From contig JAPKYT010000052.1 in assembly GCA_026394155.1 (NCBI GenBank), forward strand, positions 1 to 38,460: a stretch of 38,460 nt of DNA, written 5' to 3'. Position numbers and translations under genes: made by a program. The stretch comes from a bacterium (GTDB lineage: Bacteria > Electryoneota > RPQS01). The notes under the pieces are model-generated. The model was not told the DNA's origin, made no database searches, and was given only the letters and a program-made list of their open reading frames with translations. Of this stretch, positions 1 to 8,009 are shown one piece after another (within the stretch, counting starts at the first letter, position 1; each line of letters opens with the position of its first letter).

Positions 1-882
1 CTGCCCACTCTCTTCGGCGAGAAGGTGGTGATGCGAATCCTCGACAAGACCAACCTGACTCTCGATCTCAGCAGTTTCGGCTTCGAGGAGCGCGCGCTCG
101 AGGACTTCCATCACGCCATCCGGCTTCCCTACGGCATGATCTTGGTGACGGGTCCCACCGGATCCGGGAAAACGACCACGCTGTACAGCGTGCTCGCCAA
201 GCTGAACACGCCCACCGTCAACACCATGAGCGCCGAAGACCCGGTGGAGTACAACTTCTCGGGCCTGAATCAGGTACTGGTGAGAGAAGAAGTGGGGTTG
301 ACCTTTGCTTCGGCGCTGCGCGCCTTTCTGCGCCAGGATCCGGACATCATCATGATCGGCGAGATTCGCGATCTGGAGACCGGATCCATCGCCGTGCGCG
401 CGGCGCTCACCGGGCACCTCGTGCTCTCCACGCTGCATACGAACTCCGCCGCCGCCACCATTTCTCGCTTAGCGGATATGGGCGTCGAGCGGTTCTTGGT
501 GTCGTCCTCGCTTTTGCTGATCGTGGCCCAGCGGCTGATCCGCAAAATCTGCACGAAGTGCAAGGCTCCCGTCGAGGTCCACGCCGAGGCTCTGCGCGAA
601 GCGGGAATTGACCCCGAACAAGCGGCGGGAGCGACGTTCTACAAGGGGACCGGCTGCATCGAGTGCAACAACATCGGTTACCGCGGCCGGACGGGCATCT
701 ACGAGGTCATGCCCATCACGCCCAAGATCCGCACCATGATTCTGGACGGGAAAATGTCCATGGAACTGGAAGCGGCGGCGGTGGCGGACGGCATGCTGAC
801 TCTGCGTCAAGGCGCGGTGATGAAGTTCATGCGGGGAATCACCACCATGGAAGAGGTTCTCCGCGTGACCGGAGACATGTAG
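1..882 (+). CDS. pilB: Type IV pilus extension ATPase PilB, 3' part
   Basis: Hexameric cytoplasmic ATPase that powers pilin polymerisation at the inner-membrane platform. The open frame runs from base 1 without a start, so the 5' part (MshEN domain and part of the N2 domain) lies outside the window. Visible in order: the family motif LPTLFGEKVVMR, Walker A GPTGSGKT near base 150, the Asp box around AEDPVEY, Walker B in DPDIIMIGEIRD, the His box TGHLVLSTLHTNS, and a tetracysteine zinc site (CTKC ... CIEC) near bases 550-670. The zinc site favours PilB/GspE over PilT. The stop lies 10 bases before the next gene, and pilT and pilC follow in the same operon. A GspE assignment is possible from sequence alone, but pilT, pilM-Q and the minor pilins make PilB far more likely. 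Confidence 0.95.
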   Translation: MPTLFGEKVVMRILDKTNLTLDLSSFGFEERALEDFHHAIRLPYGMILVTGPTGSGKTTTLYSVLAKLNTPTVNTMSAEDPVEYNFSGLNQVLVREEVGLTFASALRAFLRQDPDIIMIGEIRDLETGSIAVRAALTGHLVLSTLHTNSAAATISRLADMGVERFLVSSSLLLIVAQRLIRKICTKCKAPVEVHAEALREAGIDPEQAAGATFYKGTGCIECNNIGYRGRTGIYEVMPITPKIRTMILDGKMSMELEAAAVADGMLTLRQGAVMKFMRGITTMEEVLRVTGDM

Positions 883-892
883 AGGTTGTGCC

Positions 893-1798
893 ATGCGAAC
901 CCGACTCGCACTCTTCTTTGACGATCTGGTTCTGGAAGAACTCCTCTATCTGGAGGAAGAGCTGGATCGCCGCAAGGAGAAATACCGCCGGAACTACGCG
1001 GTCTTGGCGGTGCAAACCGACCGTCCGGTCCTGCGCATCGAGAACATGAAGGATCTCGAGCGCTTTCATCGCGACATGCGCCGTTTCGTGTCGGCCAGCG
1101 CGGCGGTGGGCGGCGGCACGCTGCTCTATTTCTCGCCGGAGCTGAGCATCATTCTGTTCACGGCCGTCGAGGGCGCGGGCCGCACCTGTTCGGCGCTGCT
1201 CAGCGGACTGCCGGAGTTGCACGGCCAGTATAGCGATCCGGCGCTGCGCATCGGCCTCAAGTTAGGGTTGGCGTCCGGTCACGACCTGCTGGCCCCGGGA
1301 TCGCCGCGCAGCGTGCGCTCCTCGCCGCTGGTCAGGCGGGCCAGTCAATCCGCCTGGCGCGGCACGGCCGGCACGGTGCTTATGGATGACAACAGTTATC
1401 ACGAATGGCCCGACAAGCTGGGAGCCGAACCGCTTCCCTTTGATCTTGACGGCCAGCGCGTCTACCGCGCGGTTCCCGGCACGCTGGGCAAGGCGAGGGC
1501 CAAGTACGATGACGAGGCGCTGCTGAAGTTTCTGCGCAAGGTCGGCGACGCCGGCATTCCCACTCTGAAGTATGATCTCACGCGGGTGGAACGCTCGACG
1601 ACCTCCGCCGATCTGCACCCCGATTCCGTATGTGTGGCGTTCCAAGCGTACGATCCGGGCAGCGACAGCAACCTCATCTTCAAGGAGATTATCGCCGTGT
1701 CGGACTACGGCGACCATATTGAATCCGTGAAGCGCATGGTGAACTCGGCCGGACTGGCGTTGGTGAGGCACGAGGCCGCGGCCGGTTTAGTCACTTAG
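893..1798 (+). CDS. Degenerate class III cyclase-fold protein in pil operon
   Basis: A 301-residue soluble protein with no signal peptide or membrane segment. Residues of roughly 40-200 follow the layout of a class III nucleotidyl cyclase homology domain: a central strand LYFSPELSIILF, then LRIGLKLGLASG (compare RIGIHTGEV), a segment ending RRASQSAW, a strand TVLMDDNSY, and a terminal VYRAVPGT. The two metal-binding aspartates expected in FVDIVGFT and GDG positions are not present, so catalysis is unlikely. The C-terminal 100 residues (after about 205) are not recognised. The gene sits 10 bases after pilB and 27 before pilT, so it is co-transcribed with the motor ATPases. A pseudo-cyclase acting as a nucleotide sensor or protein-binding module for the motor is an inference. 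The fold assignment is by eye and moderate. Confidence 0.6.
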   Translation: MRTRLALFFDDLVLEELLYLEEELDRRKEKYRRNYAVLAVQTDRPVLRIENMKDLERFHRDMRRFVSASAAVGGGTLLYFSPELSIILFTAVEGAGRTCSALLSGLPELHGQYSDPALRIGLKLGLASGHDLLAPGSPRSVRSSPLVRRASQSAWRGTAGTVLMDDNSYHEWPDKLGAEPLPFDLDGQRVYRAVPGTLGKARAKYDDEALLKFLRKVGDAGIPTLKYDLTRVERSTTSADLHPDSVCVAFQAYDPGSDSNLIFKEIIAVSDYGDHIESVKRMVNSAGLALVRHEAAAGLVT

Positions 1799-1825
1799 TC
1801 GAAACCGATCATTGGGAGTCTGATT

Positions 1826-2941
1826 ATGGCGCTGGACATCCGCTCGCTGCTTCGGGATCTTGTCCAAATGCGCGGCAGCGATCTTCATCTGACGGTGAAC
1901 TCTCCGCCCCGGGTGCGGGTGGATCAGCAGATCATCGCCCTCAGCTACGATACGCTGACGCCCGAGCAGAGCAAGGGCCTTGCCTACAGCATTCTCACCG
2001 ACAAGCAGCAGAAGAAACTCGAGCTCGATTTTGAAGTGGATTTCGCCTTCGGCGTGGACGGACTCTCCCGCTTTCGCGGCAACGTGTTCTTCCAGCGCGG
2101 TTCGCTGACCACGGTGATTCGTGCCATTCCCTTTGAGATTCCCCCGCTGGAACAGCTCAAACTGCCGCGCATCTGTCACACCTTCCCGGCCAAGCCGAAA
2201 GGGCTGGTGTTGGTGACGGGACCCACCGGATCGGGCAAGTCCACCACGCTGGCCGCCATCATTGATCGCATCAATGTGGAGCGGGCGGTGCACATCATTA
2301 CCATCGAAGATCCGGTGGAATACGTGCACGCGCACAAGCAGGCCATCGTGAATCAGCGCGAGGTGGGCGCCGACACCAAGAGTTTCGCCACCGCGCTGAA
2401 ATACGTGCTGCGGCAGGATCCCGACGTCATTATGGTCGGCGAGATGCGCGACCTCGAGACCATTCAGGCGGCCCTGACGGCCGCCGAGACCGGTCACTTG
2501 GTGTTTGCTACGCTGCACACCAACTCGGCCACGGAATCCGTCAACCGCATCATTGACGTTTTTGCGCCCCACCAGCAGGGTCAGGTTCGCGGGCAACTTT
2601 CCATGACGCTGGAGGCGGTGGTCACGCAGAAGCTGCTGCCGCGCAAGGGAGGCAGCGGCGTGGTGCTGGCGGCGGAAGTGATGATGTGCACGCCGGCCAT
2701 CCGCGCGCTCATTCGCGAGAACAAGGTTCATGAGATGTACGGCATCTTGCAGGTGTCGCAGAAATACGGCATGGTGACCATGAACATGTCTCTCTATGAT
2801 CTGGTCACGGCGGGGCAGGTGTCGGCCGAGCGCGCACTCAGCGCCTCCAACTTGCCGGAGGAGCTGGAGCGCATGCTGGGCGCGACCCACAGCCTACCCG
2901 GCAGCCGGGCGAGAACTTTAGCCGGTCGAGTGGAGCGATAG
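1826..2941 (+). CDS. pilT: Type IV pilus retraction ATPase PilT
   Basis: Hexameric ATPase that drives pilus depolymerisation and twitching motility. The 371-residue protein has the usual PilT length. It shows the N-terminal PAS-like domain (DLHLTVNSPPRVRVD), Walker A GPTGSGKS near residue 130, the Asp box ITIEDPVEY, Walker B DPDVIMVGEMRD, the His box TGHLVFATLHTNS, and the PilT-specific AIRxLIRE element as AIRALIREN near residue 290. There is no tetracysteine site, which separates it from PilB. The start is an ATG preceded by GGGAG. It lies between the cyclase-like gene and pilC. A second, more divergent PilT homologue lies at 20387, so this copy is the canonical retraction motor. Confidence 0.96.
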   Translation: MALDIRSLLRDLVQMRGSDLHLTVNSPPRVRVDQQIIALSYDTLTPEQSKGLAYSILTDKQQKKLELDFEVDFAFGVDGLSRFRGNVFFQRGSLTTVIRAIPFEIPPLEQLKLPRICHTFPAKPKGLVLVTGPTGSGKSTTLAAIIDRINVERAVHIITIEDPVEYVHAHKQAIVNQREVGADTKSFATALKYVLRQDPDVIMVGEMRDLETIQAALTAAETGHLVFATLHTNSATESVNRIIDVFAPHQQGQVRGQLSMTLEAVVTQKLLPRKGGSGVVLAAEVMMCTPAIRALIRENKVHEMYGILQVSQKYGMVTMNMSLYDLVTAGQVSAERALSASNLPEELERMLGATHSLPGSRARTLAGRVER

Positions 2942-2961
2942 TCTAAGCAGGCAGGTGAATC

Positions 2962-4164
2962 ATGCCGGTCTTCGTTTACAGCGGCCGCACGGCGGGATCA
3001 AAAACCGTCAGCGGAGAAATCGAGGCCAGGGACAAGCAGGAGGCGATGGGGAAACTGCGTCAGCGGCGCGTGGTCGTCTCCGAAGTGCGCGCCAAGCCCC
3101 GGGACTTGGCGGTCGGCGGCATGCGCCGCAGAGTCGGCGTGAAGGACCTCAAGATCTTCGCGCGGCTCTTCGGCACGATGGTCAACGCCGGTCTGCCGAT
3201 TGACATGTGTCTGCAAATTCTCGTCGAACAGACCAAGAACAAGACGTTCGCCAAAACCATCGCCGACGTTCATAACGGGGTAACGGGCGGTGCTTCGCTC
3301 TCGGACGCGCTTTCGAGACACAAACGGGTCTTCGACAATCTGTTTGTGAATATGGTGGCGGCCGGTGAAGCGGGCGGCGCGCTGGCCATGGTGTTCCAGC
3401 GCTTGGCCACTTATCTCGAAAAGGCTGACGCGCTATCGCGCAAGGTGAAAGGCGCGATGATCTATCCCGCGGTCATCGCCTCGGTGGCGACAGGCGCCAC
3501 CATCTTCATGCTCCTCAAGGTCATTCCCGTCTTCGCCAAGATGTTCCACGATCTTGGCGCCGAGCTGCCGGGCCCGACGAGATTCGTGATGGCTCTGTCG
3601 AACGTCTTGCAGCGCACCTTCCTTCCCGGCTTGGCGGTTCTCATCGTGGCCGGGTTCATATTCCGGCGCTGGCACCGGACGGAGCAGGGAAAGCGGACGG
3701 TGGACAAGCTGCTGCTCAAGGCGCCGGTCCTGGGCTCGGTTATTCGCAAGACGGCGATTGCGCGGTTCACGCGCACTCTGGGCGTGCTGATTTCCTCGGG
3801 CGTGCCGATTCTCTCCGCGCTGGATATTACCGCCAAGACCTCCGGCAACGTGGTCATTCAAACCGCCATCGAGAAAGTGCGGCGCTCGATTTCCGAAGGC
3901 AAGAACATCACGGTTCCGCTGGCGGAATCCGGCGTGTTCCCCTCGATGGTGGTGCAGCTCGTAGCGGTCGGTGAACAGACCGGCCGGCTGGCCGAGATGC
4001 TCGGCAAGATCGCCGACTTCTACGATGAAGAAGTGGACGCGGCGGTGTCGGCCATGACCTCTCTCATCGAACCCGTCGTCATCGTCCTCATGGGAGGCGT
4101 GATCGGCGGACTCTTGGTGTCCATGTATCTGCCGATGTTCGACATGATCGGCGCCATCAAATAG
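2962..4164 (+). CDS. pilC: Type IV pilus inner-membrane platform protein PilC
   Basis: Polytopic inner-membrane platform protein of the GspF/PilC family that couples PilB and PilT to the growing pilus base. The 400 residues match the family length. The N-terminus reads as a short cytoplasmic region (FVYSGRTAGSKTVSGEIEA), followed by the two repeated GspF domains at about residues 65-190 and 265-390. Each repeat carries a family pattern: FARLFGTMVNAGLPI then AAGEAGGAL, and FTRTLGVLISSGVPI then VGEQTGRL. Hydrophobic segments lie near residues 165-190, 215-235 and 365-390. The start is an ATG with GCAGGTGA upstream. It directly follows pilT and lies 10 bases before pilS. Confidence 0.96.
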   Translation: MPVFVYSGRTAGSKTVSGEIEARDKQEAMGKLRQRRVVVSEVRAKPRDLAVGGMRRRVGVKDLKIFARLFGTMVNAGLPIDMCLQILVEQTKNKTFAKTIADVHNGVTGGASLSDALSRHKRVFDNLFVNMVAAGEAGGALAMVFQRLATYLEKADALSRKVKGAMIYPAVIASVATGATIFMLLKVIPVFAKMFHDLGAELPGPTRFVMALSNVLQRTFLPGLAVLIVAGFIFRRWHRTEQGKRTVDKLLLKAPVLGSVIRKTAIARFTRTLGVLISSGVPILSALDITAKTSGNVVIQTAIEKVRRSISEGKNITVPLAESGVFPSMVVQLVAVGEQTGRLAEMLGKIADFYDEEVDAAVSAMTSLIEPVVIVLMGGVIGGLLVSMYLPMFDMIGAIK

Positions 4165-4174
4165 CAGGTGGGCG

Positions 4175-5719
4175 ATGCGCCTCGTCTCCGAAACCGGTCA
4201 AAACTTCTCCACGTTTTTGGCGGCGCGCATGGTGTTCGTGACCGTGCTGCTGGGCGTGGCCCTGCTCTTTCGTCCGGGCGACAGAGGAGCGCTGCCGTAC
4301 TTGATGTTGTTCGGAGCGAATGCGGCGCTGAGTCTCGGCTCCTGGGAATGGTTCAGGCGCAGCGGGACGGCGGCTTTCGTGCGCTGGATCGCGCTGACGG
4401 CGGCGGTCTGCCTCGACACTCTGGTACTATACTATGCCGGCGGCGCCAACAGCGAGTTCGTATTCCTTTACTTTTTCTCGGTCGGCGCCGCCGGCATTCT
4501 GACCGGCCTGCCGGGCAGTCTCTGGACGGCGCTGCTCTCAACGGTTGGCATTGTGTGCCTCTACCGGGCGGAATCCGCAAACTGGTTCACCGTGTTCGGG
4601 TTGCGGGCGTTTCTGTACTCCATCAACTTCTTTCTCACGGCCTTTCTCACCTCCTATGTGTTCGAGAGGCTGCGGCGGCGGGAACGCACTCATCAACGCA
4701 CGCTGGGCGAACTCCGCCAGACGCGACTGGAGATGCAGGCGATTCTCGATTCATTGAGCACCGGCGTGGCGGTCTTGGACGTGGTGGGAAACGTGTTGTA
4801 TTCGAATCCGGCGGGCCGGCGGGTTCTTGGCCTGCCGCCCGCGACCGCCAATGAAGCCGTGCAGTCCGTGCTTGCGCCCGATCAGCCGATGGGACAGGCG
4901 GTGCGGGCGCTGCTGCGGAGAGCGAGCGCGGATTCGCGCATGGAAATCGAGTTGACGGCTGCGGGCGGTCGCCGTCCGGTGGGCTTGTCCGTGTCACCGC
5001 TTCTCGATGCGCAGGGGAACCCGCACGGCTGTGTCGTGCTCTTCAGCGACTTGACGCGCGTCAAGGAAGTGGAGAGATCGGACCGCGAGCGCGAGCGCTT
5101 GGCCGCCATTGGCCGGCTGTCGCGCGACTTGGCTCATGAGATTCGCAATCCGCTGGCGACGGTGCGGGGCTGCGTGGAAATGATCCGCCGCGGCGAGGCC
5201 GACGCGTCGGAACTTCCGTCCTTTCTCGATTTGGCCCTGCGCGAATCGGACCGGCTGAACGCTTTGCTGCGTGATTTCCTGACGTTTGCCCAGCTGGAAA
5301 CGCCATGTCGGCAAAAGGCCGACCTGTTGCCGCTCATTCGCCAGCGACTGGCCGGTCGCCCGGACGGAGTGTCCATTAAGGATGGCTTGGCGGAGCGCTA
5401 CGACGCCGAGTTCGATCCCGATCAGATCGGGCTGGTGATGGACGCGATCCTCCTCTCCCTGTTCGAGTGGGCGGAAGGTGCGGGACAGATTCGCGTGGAT
5501 CAGAGGGCGGAGGACCCGCGGCGGATTCGCTTTCTGCTCGCCGGCCGAAGCATACCTTTCGAAAAGAAGGAAACGGCCTTTCAGCCTTTCTCCGGCGTGG
5601 CGCGCACCTTCAGCGGTCTGGCTCTGCCGACTGCGCTGAGAGCGGTGCACGGGCACGGCGGAACCCTGACACTGGAAACGGAACCGGGGGTCGGCACCTG
5701 GTTCGACTTAACCCTCTGA
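4175..5719 (+). CDS. pilS: PilS-like sensor kinase with intact His but degenerate ATP-binding domain
   Basis: A 514-residue membrane sensor, placed as PilS because the NtrC-type regulator follows after 6 bases. Residues 1-165 are hydrophobic with about six membrane helices, as in PilS. A PAS-like domain covers about 185-290 (AILDSLSTGVAVLDVVGNVLYS). The DHp helix has an intact phospho-acceptor motif LAHEIRNPL with His321. The catalytic domain is abnormal: the N box reads MDAILLSLFEWA, with Ser428 where the essential Asn is expected. The DxGxG box is replaced by AGRSIPF, and the GTGLGL box by FSGLALP. The end of the fold is kept (HGGTLTLETEPGVGTWF), so this is not a frameshift. Self-phosphorylation is doubtful. 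It may be phosphorylated in trans or act as a phosphatase or sensor. Confidence 0.9.
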   Translation: MRLVSETGQNFSTFLAARMVFVTVLLGVALLFRPGDRGALPYLMLFGANAALSLGSWEWFRRSGTAAFVRWIALTAAVCLDTLVLYYAGGANSEFVFLYFFSVGAAGILTGLPGSLWTALLSTVGIVCLYRAESANWFTVFGLRAFLYSINFFLTAFLTSYVFERLRRRERTHQRTLGELRQTRLEMQAILDSLSTGVAVLDVVGNVLYSNPAGRRVLGLPPATANEAVQSVLAPDQPMGQAVRALLRRASADSRMEIELTAAGGRRPVGLSVSPLLDAQGNPHGCVVLFSDLTRVKEVERSDRERERLAAIGRLSRDLAHEIRNPLATVRGCVEMIRRGEADASELPSFLDLALRESDRLNALLRDFLTFAQLETPCRQKADLLPLIRQRLAGRPDGVSIKDGLAERYDAEFDPDQIGLVMDAILLSLFEWAEGAGQIRVDQRAEDPRRIRFLLAGRSIPFEKKETAFQPFSGVARTFSGLALPTALRAVHGHGGTLTLETEPGVGTWFDLTL

Positions 5720-5725
5720 TGTGCG

Positions 5726-7090
5726 ATGGCCAAAGAAAAAATCCTTATCGTTGACGACGAGCGCAGCATGGGGGAGTTCCTGACTCTGCTGCTGAGCAAG
5801 GAAGGGTACCGCGCGCGCGCGACCGCCTCGGGCCGGGAAGCCTTGGCGATTCTCGACGAGGAGCCCTGTCAGCTCATGATTACCGATTTGCGCATGCCGG
5901 AGATGAGCGGGCTGGAGCTGATCCGCGAAGCCCGGCGTCGCTTTCCGGAATTGGGCGTGGTCGTTATCACCGCCTTCGCCTCGCTCGAGTCGGCGGTGGA
6001 GGCGCTGCGACTTGGGGCCGCCGATTACATAACCAAGCCCTTCCATGTGGATGAGATCCGCACGGTGGTGGCCAAAGTGATGGACGGCCTCGCTTTGAGG
6101 AAGGAGAATCGCAAGCTCAAAGCGAAACTGCTCGAAGAGGGAGTGGTTCCGAAGATCATCGGCAGTTCGCCGCAGACGCGCGAACTTCTGGATCTCATCG
6201 AGCGGGTCGCGCCGTCGGATTCGACGATCCTCCTCACCGGCGAGTCGGGGACCGGCAAGGAGATTGTAGCGCAGATGATTCATCAGCTTTCGGAGCGCTC
6301 GACCGGGGAATTCGTCACCGTGAATTGCGGCGCCTTGCCCGACACTCTGCTGGAAAGCGAACTCTTCGGCCACACGCGCGGCAGTTTCACGGGAGCGGTG
6401 CGCGACAAAGACGGCCTCTTCAAAGTGGCCAGCGGCGGCACGCTGTTTCTGGATGAAATCGGCGACATGTCTCCGGCGCTGCAGGTGAAACTGTTGCGCG
6501 CCCTGCAGGAGCGCGAAATCCTGCCGGTGGGCGCCACCAAGCCGATCAAGATTGATGTGCGCCTGATCGCTGCCACCAACTCGGACCTTGAGCAGAAGCA
6601 GAAAACCGGGGAGTTCCGCTCGGACCTCTACTACCGTCTGTCGGTGATTCCCATTCACATCAAGCCGCTGCGCGAGCGCAAGGAGGACATTCTCGAGCTG
6701 AGCGAGTGCTTTCTCAGTCGCGCCTGCCGGCGGCACGGGTTGACGTTGAAGATGCTCTCGGACGAAGCGGCCGGACTTTTCCGGAGCTACTGGTGGCCGG
6801 GCAACGTGCGCGAACTGGAAAACACCATCGAGCGCGCGGTCATTCTGAGCGAAGGAAACACCATTGAAGCGTCGGTTCTGCCGGGCAAGATTCAATCGTC
6901 GGAGTCCGCCGGTTTTCGCTTAACCGCGGGTGGAGCGCAGGGTACTCTCGAAGACGTGGAGCGCGAGTACCTGCTGCGGGTGCTGGACGAAACCGGCTGG
7001 CAGAAAAAGCGCGCCTCGGAGATTCTGGGAATTGATCCCTCGACGATTTACCGCAAGCTCCAGCGCTACGGGATCGAGACCCCCAAATGA
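5726..7090 (+). CDS. pilR: PilR-like sigma-54-dependent response regulator
   Basis: NtrC-family transcription activator of 454 residues and partner of PilS. It has a receiver domain at about 1-120 with acidic pocket Asp10/Asp11, phospho-acceptor Asp54 (ITDLRMP) and TKPF. A sigma-54 AAA+ domain covers about 140-375 with Walker A GESGTGKE, sigma-54 contact loop GSFTGA (usual GAFTGA), Walker B GGTLFLDEIGD and WWPGNVRELEN. A Fis-type helix-turn-helix lies at about 410-450 (KKRASEILGIDPSTIYRKL). The expected targets in this window are the sigma-54 promoter of the pilin at 7245-7260 and the second one at 7959-7974. The stop of pilS is only 6 bases upstream and there is no clear Shine-Dalgarno, so translation is probably coupled. 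Confidence 0.95.
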   Translation: MAKEKILIVDDERSMGEFLTLLLSKEGYRARATASGREALAILDEEPCQLMITDLRMPEMSGLELIREARRRFPELGVVVITAFASLESAVEALRLGAADYITKPFHVDEIRTVVAKVMDGLALRKENRKLKAKLLEEGVVPKIIGSSPQTRELLDLIERVAPSDSTILLTGESGTGKEIVAQMIHQLSERSTGEFVTVNCGALPDTLLESELFGHTRGSFTGAVRDKDGLFKVASGGTLFLDEIGDMSPALQVKLLRALQEREILPVGATKPIKIDVRLIAATNSDLEQKQKTGEFRSDLYYRLSVIPIHIKPLRERKEDILELSECFLSRACRRHGLTLKMLSDEAAGLFRSYWWPGNVRELENTIERAVILSEGNTIEASVLPGKIQSSESAGFRLTAGGAQGTLEDVEREYLLRVLDETGWQKKRASEILGIDPSTIYRKLQRYGIETPK

Positions 7091-7130
7091 TCGTGATCCA
7101 CCGAGGCAGCGCGGGTTGAGGAGATGCGGG

Positions 7131-7149
7131 CTGCAACCTCATGTTGCAG
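7131..7149. promoter_or_regulatory. Inverted repeat, possible PilR upstream activator site
   Basis: A perfect 7-bp inverted repeat, CTGCAAC-N5-GTTGCAG, lies about 110 bases upstream of the sigma-54 promoter of the pilin. This is the usual distance for an enhancer-binding protein. There is no T-run after it, which argues against a terminator for pilR. Its role as the PilR site is inferred from position and symmetry only. Confidence 0.35.
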
Positions 7150-7244
7150 ATCGCCACGCGAAATCACGGTCCGTCCGGGTTATGAATCTTCTGACGAGGC
7201 GGCAAGGAGAATGATTTCAGGGAGTTGCACCACACGCGCAAGAA

Positions 7245-7260
7245 TGGCATGTGGCTTGCC
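7245..7260 (+). promoter_or_regulatory. Sigma-54 promoter of the major pilin
   Basis: The sequence TGGCAT-GTGGC-TTGCC matches the -24/-12 consensus TGGCAC-N5-TTGCW, with the invariant GG and GC separated by exactly 10 bases. It lies 58 bases upstream of the pilin start. Transcription should begin near 7271, giving a leader of about 48 bases that ends in a GGAGG ribosome site at 7310-7314. The gene just upstream encodes a sigma-54 activator (PilR), which fits classical pilA control. Confidence 0.85.
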
Positions 7261-7318
7261 AAAACTATGAGCAGAACACCGCTCAGAAGTCAATCAATCA
7301 AGCCCTCTTGGAGGAAAA

Positions 7319-7735
7319 ATGTTGAAGACAATCCGCCGCAAGAAAGCCCACAAGGGATTCACCCTCATCGAGCTCCTGGTCGTGATCGTGATTATCGGCA
7401 TCCTCGCGGCCGTCGCGGTGCCGCGCTTCATGGGTGCTCAGGACCGTGCTCGCGTGGGCGCCGCTCGCGCCGACCTCGATCAATTCCGTCAGGCGCTCGG
7501 CATGTTCGAAATTGACTACGCTGATTACCCGGCGGCCATGACTCTGGCCACCTCGGTCACCGTGCTGGTGGATCCGCAGGGTAATCCGTACATGTCGCTG
7601 CCCACGGGCGCGAATTTCGCCGCCTATACCTACACCTACAACGGTGCCACCACGCCGACGTCCTACACGATGACCGTGACCTGCCTTGACAACGCGGGAA
7701 CCCTCCTGACGGCGACGCCGGACGGCGTTCAGTAA
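7319..7735 (+). CDS. pilA: Major type IV pilin (PilA/GspG-like)
   Basis: Prepilin of 138 residues. A short basic leader of 13 residues ends in Gly, followed by a class III prepilin signal, with cleavage at KG|FTLIELLVVIVIIGILA. Glu5 of the mature protein is present, and a long hydrophobic helix follows. The mature part (about 125 residues) begins with RADLDQFRQALGMFEIDYADYP, which resembles GspG/PulG-type pilins more than classical PilA, and there is no C-terminal disulfide pair. It has its own sigma-54 promoter, a strong GGAGG ribosome site and a strong terminator. It is therefore a monocistronic, highly expressed unit next to pilSR, which is why it is called the major pilin here. Confidence 0.9.
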   Translation: MLKTIRRKKAHKGFTLIELLVVIVIIGILAAVAVPRFMGAQDRARVGAARADLDQFRQALGMFEIDYADYPAAMTLATSVTVLVDPQGNPYMSLPTGANFAAYTYTYNGATTPTSYTMTVTCLDNAGTLLTATPDGVQ

Positions 7736-7783
7736 CGTAGCGTGAAGGCGGCCAGCCGCCGCGCAAGGATGATCTTCTCACGC

Positions 7784-7810
7784 AAACCCCCGGAGTTTCT
7801 CCGGGGGTTT
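7784..7810 (+). terminator. Rho-independent terminator after the pilin
   Basis: A perfect 12-bp stem (AAACCCCCGGAG / CTCCGGGGGTTT) with a 3-base loop TTT lies about 50 bases after the pilin stop. The 3' arm ends in TTT but the T-run is short. It isolates pilin transcription from the next sigma-54 unit. Confidence 0.85.
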
Positions 7811-7870
7811 CGTCATGGCAACATGGGCATGAATCCGTCTCGCTACGCGGCAATTTGCGCCCGTGTCTCC

Positions 7871-7885
7871 GCAGCATGTTGCGAG
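7871..7885. promoter_or_regulatory. Possible activator site upstream of second sigma-54 promoter
   Basis: The sequence GCAGCATGTTGCGAG lies about 80-90 bases upstream of the sigma-54 element at 7959. It shares CATGTTGC with the inverted repeat upstream of the pilin promoter at a comparable distance. This is weak evidence for one activator, presumably PilR, serving both promoters. Confidence 0.25.
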
Positions 7886-7958
7886 CGTTTCAGCACTGCG
7901 GATCGGAGCGTGTGCGCAATTGCCTGCCGACATTGACCTTGATGTCCGGAGATTTTCG

Positions 7959-7974
7959 TGGCACAAGCCTTGCA
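7959..7974 (+). promoter_or_regulatory. Sigma-54 promoter of the second pil transcription unit
   Basis: TGGCAC-AAGCC-TTGCA is a full match to the sigma-54 -24/-12 consensus with GG-N10-GC spacing. It lies 36 bases before the ATG of the second NtrC-type regulator. It probably drives that gene and the tightly spaced genes after it (lipoprotein, barrel, minor pilins and beyond). Confidence 0.9.
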
Positions 7975-8009
7975 AACCATTGCGGTGAAGGGAGAGAACC
8001 GTCCGAACC

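Noticed and set aside
7131-7149. Terminator after pilR
   Set aside because: The stem is only 7 bp and has no T-run; its position fits an activator site better.
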